Source of the DNA: Clostridiales bacterium
Lineage (GTDB): Bacteria > Bacillota > Clostridia > Saccharofermentanales > Saccharofermentanaceae
Reading direction: 5' to 3'
NCBI GenBank assembly: GCA_017612755.1
Contig: JAGAFH010000022.1
Location: 1 to 12,413, forward strand
DNA length: 12,413 bases
Under the pieces are notes generated by a model, which was given only the letters and a program-made list of their open reading frames with translations, was not told the DNA's origin and searched no databases. Position numbers and translations under genes: made by a program. The stretch's first letter is position 1. Each line of letters opens with the position of its first letter. Positions 6,689-12,413 of this stretch are shown piece after piece.

Positions 6689-8680
6689 ATGTTTGAACTG
6701 GTATCTGATTACAAGCCTTCGGGAGATCAGCCCAAGGCCATAAAACAGCTGGTGGATGGTATCCGTGCAGGTGATAAGGCCCAGACTCTTCTGGGTGTCA
6801 CCGGATCCGGAAAGACCTTTACTATGGCTAATGTCATATCTGAGATCAACCGTCCCACCCTTATCCTTGCCCACAATAAGACTTTGGCGGGCCAGCTTTA
6901 TTCCGAGTTTAAGGAACTCTTTCCCAACAATGCGGTGGAGTTCTTTGTTTCCTACTATGATTACTACCAGCCCGAGGCCTATATCGCCGCAACGGATACA
7001 TATATAGAGAAGGACAGCGATATAAACGAAGAGATAGACAGGATGAGGCATTCTGCCACCAGATCCCTTCTTACCCGTGATGACGTTATAGTCGTATCCT
7101 CTGTTTCCTGTATCTATGGTATCGGTGAGAAGGATGATTATAAGGCTTTGACCGTGGGACTTCATGTGGGCCAGGAGATCAGCAGGGATGCGGTCATGGC
7201 TGAACTTATAAACATCCAGTACGACAGAAATGACATAGAGCTCAAGAGAGGCTGTTTCAGATGCAGGGGGGATATCCTGGATATCTATACGCCTGATTCC
7301 GATGAGTTCGTTACCAGGATAAGTTTCTTTGGAGATGAGATAGAGAAGATCAGTTTTGTCCATGCCATCTCAGGTAAGACGGAGTGGAGCAGAAACTTCA
7401 TAGAGATATTTCCTGCATCCCACTATGCTACCGGCAGGAAGAAGCTGCTCCGTGCCATGGATACTATTGAAGCTGAGCTGGAGGAGAGAATTGAGTATCT
7501 TAACAATAACGGGAAGATGATAGAGGCATACCGCCTTGAACAGAGGACCAGATATGATCTGGAACTTCTTCGTGAGACAGGGTTCTGTAAGGGGATCGAG
7601 AACTATTCCAGACATATATCCGGAAGGGCAGAGGGGGAAGCTCCCTGTACTCTCATGGACTTCTTCCCGGAGGACTATCTTCTCTTTATCGATGAGTCCC
7701 ATGTTACCATTCCCCAGGTGGGAGCCATGTATAACGGAGACAGATCCAGAAAGGATATGCTGGTCAATTACGGCTTCCGTCTTCCTTCCGCATATGACAA
7801 CCGTCCGCTGAAGTTCGAGGAGTTTGAGAAGAAGATGGGAAAGACCATCTTTGTATCAGCTACTCCCGCAAAGTACGAAGCTGAACACAGCGTCAGGACG
7901 GTGGAACAGGTCATCAGGCCTACGGGACTTCTTGAGCCTGAGATCTCCATAAGACCTGTAGAAGGACAGATCGAGGATATCCTCCATGAGCTTTCGGAGA
8001 ATAACAAGAGAGGCGAGAAGAGCCTTATCATGACCCTGACCAAGAAGATGGCGGAGGATCTGACCGACTTCCTGTCCAAGGAGAATATAAGGGTCACATA
8101 TCTTCATTCCGATATCGAGACGGTAGAGCGTATGGAGATATTAAACAGTCTTCGTACAGACCAGATAGATGTTATCGTAGGGATCAATCTCCTACGTGAA
8201 GGTATCGACCTTCCGGAAGTATCACTTCTCATGATCCTTGATGCGGATAAGGAAGGATTCTTAAGATCTGAAAGATCACTTATCCAGATAATCGGAAGGT
8301 GTGCCAGAAATGCTAACGGACGGGTCATCCTCTATGCTGATGAGATAACCGATTCCATGATGGCTGCCGTATCCGAGACCAACAGGAGGAGAGAGATACA
8401 GAAGGCTTATAATGAAGAGCACGGTATCGTTCCCAGGACTATCATCAAGAGCGTCCGGGATGTCTTCGATATCGTTTCCGATTCCGCTAAGGAAGAGAAG
8501 ATAAGTAAGCTGGATGTTAAGGACCTTATAAACAAGGGCAAGGCTTCCGTTGATAAGGAAGACCGGGAAAAGCTTATAAAGAAACTGACATCCGAGATGA
8601 AGAAGGCGGCCCACGACCTGGAGTTCGAGAAGGCTGCAGAGATCAGGGATGTGATCATATCACTGAAGGGAGAAGGCTGA
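6689..8680 (+). CDS. uvrB: UvrABC excinuclease subunit B
   Basis: A 663-residue UvrB, the helicase-like damage-verification subunit of nucleotide excision repair. It receives DNA from UvrA and then recruits UvrC. Visible motifs are Walker A GVTGSGKT (36-43), the beta-hairpin motif [10 protein letters not shown] (89-98) that inserts between the strands, DESH helicase box (335-338), [12 protein letters not shown], motif VI IGRCARN (535-541) and a C-terminal UVR domain (~624-660, [11 protein letters not shown]) that binds UvrC. The length is normal for the family. An upstream in-frame TTG at 6662 exists, but the family begins at [15 protein letters not shown], so ATG 6689 is preferred. There is no Shine-Dalgarno at normal spacing (only GGCGGTGG 12 bases away), in line with a leaderless transcript. 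Motif VI has Cys538 where Ala is more usual. uvrA is not adjacent; the downstream neighbour is dnaE. Confidence 0.98.
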   Translation: MFELVSDYKPSGDQPKAIKQLVDGIRAGDKAQTLLGVTGSGKTFTMANVISEINRPTLILAHNKTLAGQLYSEFKELFPNNAVEFFVSYYDYYQPEAYIAATDTYIEKDSDINEEIDRMRHSATRSLLTRDDVIVVSSVSCIYGIGEKDDYKALTVGLHVGQEISRDAVMAELINIQYDRNDIELKRGCFRCRGDILDIYTPDSDEFVTRISFFGDEIEKISFVHAISGKTEWSRNFIEIFPASHYATGRKKLLRAMDTIEAELEERIEYLNNNGKMIEAYRLEQRTRYDLELLRETGFCKGIENYSRHISGRAEGEAPCTLMDFFPEDYLLFIDESHVTIPQVGAMYNGDRSRKDMLVNYGFRLPSAYDNRPLKFEEFEKKMGKTIFVSATPAKYEAEHSVRTVEQVIRPTGLLEPEISIRPVEGQIEDILHELSENNKRGEKSLIMTLTKKMAEDLTDFLSKENIRVTYLHSDIETVERMEILNSLRTDQIDVIVGINLLREGIDLPEVSLLMILDADKEGFLRSERSLIQIIGRCARNANGRVILYADEITDSMMAAVSETNRRREIQKAYNEEHGIVPRTIIKSVRDVFDIVSDSAKEEKISKLDVKDLINKGKASVDKEDREKLIKKLTSEMKKAAHDLEFEKAAEIRDVIISLKGEG

Positions 8681-8681
8681 C

Positions 8682-11600
8682 ATGGCAGGATTTGTACATT
8701 TACATCTGCATACAGAATACAGTCTTCTTGACGGCGCCATCAGGATAAAGGATCTTCCTGACCGCCTTATTGAACTGGGTATGGATTCCTGTGCCATTAC
8801 GGACCACGGATCCATGTTCGGATGTGTCGAATTCTATAAGGCCATGACTGCCAAGGGTCTTCATCCCATCATCGGATGTGAGGTCTATGTCGCTCCTGTC
8901 TCCAGATTTGACAAGAAGATCGCTCCCGGAGACCGGGCATATCACCATCTCATCCTGCTTGCAAAAGATAATGAGGGACTTGCCAACCTTAACAGGCTTG
9001 TTTCCGCGGGATATATAGAAGGCTTTTACAGAAAGCCCAGGATAGATCCGGAGCTTCTTGAAAAGTGGCATACGGGTCTTGTATGCCTTTCCGGATGTCT
9101 TGCCGGCAAAGTGCCTTCACTGATACGTGAAGGGAAGACAGAGGCCGCCAAGAAAGAGGCTATGTGGTTTGATTCGCTTTTCGGGAGAGGCAACTACTAT
9201 CTGGAGATCCAGAGTAATTCCATCCAGGATCAGGCTACGGTCAATGCGGCGCTGGTAAGGATATCAAACGAGACGGGGATCCCTCTTGTTGCAACAAATG
9301 ACTGTCACTACTTAATGAGGGAAGACAGCAGTGTACAGGATGTACTTCTCTGTCTTCAGACAGGTACGAAGATATCGGATCCAGACAGGATGAAGATGGA
9401 GACCGATGACTTCTACGTTAAGTCGGAAATGGAGATGAGACAGGCATTCCCTGAGCTTTCAGGCGCCATCGACAACACGGTGAAGATCGCGTCCATGTGT
9501 AATGCGGAATATGATTTTTCCACCATTCATCTGCCGGAGTATGATGTTCCGGAAGGATATTCTTCCAACAGGCAGTATCTGGAGTATCTGACCTTTGCGG
9601 GCCTTGAAAAGAGGCTTCGTATCAAAGGTGCCGCCAGGGATGTTTCGGAGTATGTGAAGAGAGCCGAGTATGAGCTTGAAGTCATTAACGGAATGGGATA
9701 TACAGACTACTATCTGATCGTCTGGGATTTTATCAACTATGCAAAGACAAACGGCATAATGGTAGGTCCGGGACGTGGATCCGGTGCCGGTTCCCTTGTT
9801 GCCTATGCCATAGGCATCACGGATGTAGACCCAATAAGATACTCTCTTGTTTTCGAGAGGTTCCTTAACAAGGAAAGAGTATCCATGCCTGACTTTGATG
9901 TTGATTTCTGTTACGAAAGACGTCAGGAAGTAATTGATTATGTTACCAGAAAGTACGGAGCTGACAGGGTTGCCCAGGTAGTGACCTTCGGAACGCTGGC
10001 AGCCAGGATCTGTATAAAGGATGTAGGAAGAGTACTGGACCTTCCTTATGCCAAGACTGACGAGGTGTCCAAGATGATACCGGATACTCTCGGTATCACG
10101 ATCGGCGCAGCCCTTGAGGTGAACAGGGAACTTAAGAATCTTTACGACAGGGATGCGGATGTTAAGAAGGTCATGGATATCGCCATGAAACTGGAGGGAA
10201 TGCCCAGACATACATCCACCCATGCGGCGGGAGTCATTATATCAGGTAAGCCTATTACCGATATCGCTCCCCTTGCGGTAAACGATGAATCCGTAGTCGT
10301 CCAGTTTGCAAAAGCCGACATCGAGAGCGTAGGCCTTTTGAAGTTTGACTTCCTGGGTCTTCGAACTCTTACGGTGCTGCGGGATACGGCTGATATGGTC
10401 TTTGAGAATAAAGGGATCACTATTGATTTTGATGCCATCCCCTTTGATGACCAAAACGTCTACAAGATGATAGGAGACGGGGATACGGCGGGAGTGTTCC
10501 AGCTTGAAAGTAAAGGCATGACCTCTTTCATGAGAGATCTTAAGCCTACCTCCATCGAGGATATAACTGCCGGAATCTCACTCTATCGTCCCGGTCCCAT
10601 GGATCAGATACCCAAGTATATCCAGGGGAAGCATAACAGTGATTCCATAACCTACGACCATCCTCTCCTGGAACCTATCTTAAACGTCACATACGGATGT
10701 ATGGTCTACCAGGAGCAGGTAATGCAGATAGTAAGGGACCTGGCAGGTTTTTCCATGGGCCAGTCGGACAATATAAGAAGAGCCATGAGCAAGAAGAAAA
10801 AATCTCTCATGGAGCAGTACAGACAGCTTTTTATCTATGGCGGTGAAGACGACAGCGGAAAGACCGTGGAAGGAGCCATAGCCCATGGGGTCCCGGAGAA
10901 GGTGGCTGACAAGATCTATAACGACGTTGCCGGATTTGCGGGATATGCATTTAACAAGTCCCATGCTGCCGCTTATGCCATAGTAGGTTATTACACTGCC
11001 TATCTGAAGTATTATTACCCCACTGAATTTATGGCCGCTATGCTCAATTCCTTCAGGTTCAATATCTCTCAGGCCTCATTCTATATGGAGACCTGCTCCG
11101 ATATGGGCATAAAGATACTTCCTCCCGATGTAAACAGGAGCGGGGCGAAGTTTAAGACTGAAGGAGAAAAAGCCATAAGGATCGGTATGTCCATGATAAA
11201 GAACGTGGGAGAACGTGCGGTCATGGATCTGGAGACCGAAAGGGAAAAGAACGGTCCGTTTACGAGCTTTGAGGACTTTCTTCAGAGGAGCGCAAAGGCC
11301 GGCATGAAGAAGAACATGATCGAGTCCCTTATCCTTTCTTCCGCTCTGGACTGGACCAGATATAACAGGGCGACGATGATCAATTCGGTCATGAAGGATT
11401 ATGACAAGCTGGGAGAAGGCAGAAACGGCGGAGTAGAAGGACAGATCACTTTATTTGAGATGCCTGATGCCGATGAGATCTCCAGGCCATCCATAACCGT
11501 GACTACCGTGGAGGAGTATCCTGAAGACCAGATACTTGAACTTGAGAAGGACAGACTGGGTCTTTATCTTTCAGGTCACCCCCTTACCAGATATAGGAAA

Positions 11601-12290
11601 GCCATAGAGGCGCTCTGTACCTTCAGCATGGCGGACTTTGCCGAGTACTCTGCTTCAGGAAGGCTGGGCGATCTGGACGATGACAGGATCGTAGTCATGT
11701 ACGGAGTGCTGCAGAAAAAGAGCATCAGGACCACAAAGTCCAAGACCCCCATGGCGATCCTGCGGATAGAGGATCTTTACGGGAGCTTCGAAGCGGCTCT
11801 TTTCGGATCTGTTTTCGAAGAGGCATCCTTTAAGATAGCAGTAGGAAGGCCTTATATCCTGGTGGGAAGACGTCATATCAGAAACGAGGATTCCTTCTCC
11901 CTTTCCGTAGATAAGATCTTTGATATGCCGGAAGATGAATATGCCATAAGAAATATCAGTCAGGATAAGGTGGTATCCATGGCAGGAAGTACCGGTATCA
12001 AAATGAAGGCCGGAAAGCCGAAGACCGTTCCCCTGCCTGAAAAGGAGAGGGCTTCATCTGCTGATATCTCCCTCGTAAAGATAAGGTTTGACGGTTCAAC
12101 AGAGAGCGATCTCTATAACAGGCTTCTTAATTTCCTTGTTTTCTTCCACGGAAATATCCCCGTTAACATCATATTCGCCAAGGATAACAGCGAAGTCAGG
12201 CTTGATGAGGTCTGCTACCTTTCAAGAGATCCCAAGGTCCTGGAACTTCTGAAAGAGTTTATCGGAGAAGAGAATATTATTGTTGAGTAA
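8682..12290 (+). CDS. dnaE: DNA polymerase III alpha subunit, DnaE type
   Basis: A 1202-residue C-family DNA polymerase. The N-terminal PHP domain carries the full set of expected metal ligands: His8, His10, Asp17, His42, Glu67, His89 (or His88), Cys139, Asp207 and His209. The polymerase core follows, with GPGRGS (362-367), the catalytic PDFDVDF motif (Asp406, Asp408) and the third aspartate in KFDFLGL (Asp556). Then come the fingers, a helix-hairpin-helix region and an OB-fold (~1000-1080, including IVVMYGVLQKKS). The layout PHP-Pol-OB without an inserted DEDD exonuclease marks it as DnaE and not PolC. In Firmicutes that use both, PolC is the main replicase and DnaE extends primers and copies damaged templates; that division is family knowledge, not seen here. 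ATG is one base after the uvrB stop, and its Shine-Dalgarno (GGGAG/GAAGG, 8668-8675) lies inside the end of uvrB, so the two are probably co-transcribed and translationally coupled. No terminator follows. Confidence 0.98.
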   Translation: MAGFVHLHLHTEYSLLDGAIRIKDLPDRLIELGMDSCAITDHGSMFGCVEFYKAMTAKGLHPIIGCEVYVAPVSRFDKKIAPGDRAYHHLILLAKDNEGLANLNRLVSAGYIEGFYRKPRIDPELLEKWHTGLVCLSGCLAGKVPSLIREGKTEAAKKEAMWFDSLFGRGNYYLEIQSNSIQDQATVNAALVRISNETGIPLVATNDCHYLMREDSSVQDVLLCLQTGTKISDPDRMKMETDDFYVKSEMEMRQAFPELSGAIDNTVKIASMCNAEYDFSTIHLPEYDVPEGYSSNRQYLEYLTFAGLEKRLRIKGAARDVSEYVKRAEYELEVINGMGYTDYYLIVWDFINYAKTNGIMVGPGRGSGAGSLVAYAIGITDVDPIRYSLVFERFLNKERVSMPDFDVDFCYERRQEVIDYVTRKYGADRVAQVVTFGTLAARICIKDVGRVLDLPYAKTDEVSKMIPDTLGITIGAALEVNRELKNLYDRDADVKKVMDIAMKLEGMPRHTSTHAAGVIISGKPITDIAPLAVNDESVVVQFAKADIESVGLLKFDFLGLRTLTVLRDTADMVFENKGITIDFDAIPFDDQNVYKMIGDGDTAGVFQLESKGMTSFMRDLKPTSIEDITAGISLYRPGPMDQIPKYIQGKHNSDSITYDHPLLEPILNVTYGCMVYQEQVMQIVRDLAGFSMGQSDNIRRAMSKKKKSLMEQYRQLFIYGGEDDSGKTVEGAIAHGVPEKVADKIYNDVAGFAGYAFNKSHAAAYAIVGYYTAYLKYYYPTEFMAAMLNSFRFNISQASFYMETCSDMGIKILPPDVNRSGAKFKTEGEKAIRIGMSMIKNVGERAVMDLETEREKNGPFTSFEDFLQRSAKAGMKKNMIESLILSSALDWTRYNRATMINSVMKDYDKLGEGRNGGVEGQITLFEMPDADEISRPSITVTTVEEYPEDQILELEKDRLGLYLSGHPLTRYRKAIEALCTFSMADFAEYSASGRLGDLDDDRIVVMYGVLQKKSIRTTKSKTPMAILRIEDLYGSFEAALFGSVFEEASFKIAVGRPYILVGRRHIRNEDSFSLSVDKIFDMPEDEYAIRNISQDKVVSMAGSTGIKMKAGKPKTVPLPEKERASSADISLVKIRFDGSTESDLYNRLLNFLVFFHGNIPVNIIFAKDNSEVRLDEVCYLSRDPKVLELLKEFIGEENIIVE

Positions 12291-12304
12291 TTATTGCTTT
12301 TAAG

Positions 12305-12358
12305 TTAAGCATGCTATCTGCTTGCAAAATGCAATCGAATCGCATACTATATGCTTAA
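12305..12358. repeat. Cluster of small palindromes in the antitoxin promoter region, probable operator
   Basis: Four inverted repeats occur in 54 bases: AGCATGCT (12308-12315), TTGCA-AAA-TGCAA (12322-12334), GCATA-CTA-TATGC (12342-12354), and the outer pair TTAAGCAT (12305-12312) with ATGCTTAA (12351-12358). Several share GCAT/ATGC half-sites. Antitoxins of this class usually repress their own promoter through such palindromes, so an autoregulatory operator is the natural reading. Which palindrome is bound cannot be decided from sequence. Confidence 0.55.
12322..12350 (+). promoter_or_regulatory. Candidate promoter of the RelB/DinJ antitoxin gene
   Basis: TTGCAA (12322-12327) and TACTAT (12345-12350) are separated by exactly 17 bases, and each matches four of six consensus bases. 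Each hexamer lies inside a palindrome. The predicted start of transcription falls just before the ribosome binding site. Confidence 0.45.
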
Positions 12359-12365
12359 GAGGTGA
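12358..12365 (+). promoter_or_regulatory. Ribosome binding site of the antitoxin gene
   Basis: AGAGGTGA closely matches the 16S anti-Shine-Dalgarno complement, with the GG 8 bases before the ATG at 12371. This supports ATG 12371 as the start. Confidence 0.75.
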
Positions 12366-12370
12366 TATAT

Positions 12371-12413
12371 ATGGCGAGAACCGCAAACGTATTTGCCCGG
12401 GTAGAGCCCGAAA
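12371..12413 (+). CDS. RelB/DinJ-family type II antitoxin, 3' truncated by window end
   Basis: Only 14 codons are visible, translating to MARTANVFARVEPE. This is the hallmark N-terminus of RelB/DinJ antitoxins (the MAKTxNVFARVEPE pattern), whose N-terminal ribbon-helix-helix strand binds DNA. Full proteins are about 80-100 residues and are normally followed by a YafQ/RelE-type mRNA-cleaving toxin, which would lie outside the window. The gene starts 80 bases after dnaE with no terminator between, so read-through from dnaE is possible. It also has a promoter candidate and palindromic operator of its own. The call rests on a short stretch, but the match is distinctive. Confidence 0.75.
   Translation, partial: MARTANVFARVEPE

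Noticed and set aside
6534..6743. 69-codon reading frame on the + strand between the membrane protein gene and uvrB
   Set aside because: It spans a terminator, the SOS box and the uvrB start, and its translation is not protein-like.
6584..7363. 259-codon reading frame on the minus strand across the uvrB 5' end
   Set aside because: It lies opposite conserved uvrB motifs and runs through the terminator and SOS box. No start signal or recognisable domain.
9459..10223. 254-codon reading frame on the minus strand inside dnaE
   Set aside because: It is antisense to the catalytic core of dnaE, whose conservation explains the open frame. No recognisable motifs.
1..12413. CRISPR arrays, tRNA/rRNA genes, insertion sequences, prophage genes
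   Set aside because: No regularly spaced repeats, cloverleaf-type sequences, transposase motifs or terminal inverted repeats were seen by eye. A tRNA or repeat scan would settle this.

Overview
The window reads as chromosomal DNA from a low-to-mid GC member of the Bacillota, most likely class Clostridia (a Lachnospiraceae-like anaerobe is plausible). The grounds are strong GGAGG-type ribosome binding sites, AGA/AGG-rich arginine codons, an NADPH-glutamate-synthase/NfnB-type flavoprotein, a LexA/DinR-type box of the Firmicute kind (GAAC-N4-GTTC) and a RelB/DinJ antitoxin. Family-level taxonomy is inference. All convincing genes are on the + strand.

Layout. (1) Positions 2-955 hold the 3' part of a GltA/NfnB-type pyridine-nucleotide flavoprotein, closed by a Rho-independent terminator at about 979-1011. 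(2) Positions 1024-5063 hold an ABC exporter locus in the order permease A, ATPase, permease B. The two permeases are clear paralogues flanking one ATPase, and the block ends in a hairpin terminator at 5093-5119. (3) Positions 5182-6507 hold a four-helix membrane protein with a Gly/Ser/His-rich N-terminus and a possible TPM-like extracytoplasmic domain. It has its own extended -10 promoter candidate and a downstream terminator at 6587-6631. (4) Positions 6646-12290 hold a DNA repair and replication unit: a near-consensus LexA/DinR box, an extended -10 element placed so that transcription could start on the ATG, uvrB, and then dnaE only one base after the uvrB stop. (5) Positions 12371-12413 hold the first 14 codons of a RelB/DinJ-family antitoxin, cut by the window edge and preceded by a promoter region packed with small palindromes.

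How the parts relate. The exporter genes probably form one heteromeric transporter of unknown substrate. uvrB and dnaE look co-transcribed and placed under SOS control, which would couple damage recognition (UvrB) to a DNA polymerase able to fill gaps. The antitoxin probably begins a self-regulated toxin-antitoxin operon whose toxin lies outside the window.

I did not find an obviously new system. The points most worth a second look are the SOS-controlled, possibly leaderless uvrB-dnaE unit, the permease-ATPase-permease duplication, and the His/Gly-repeat membrane protein. No tRNA, rRNA, CRISPR array or insertion sequence was seen.
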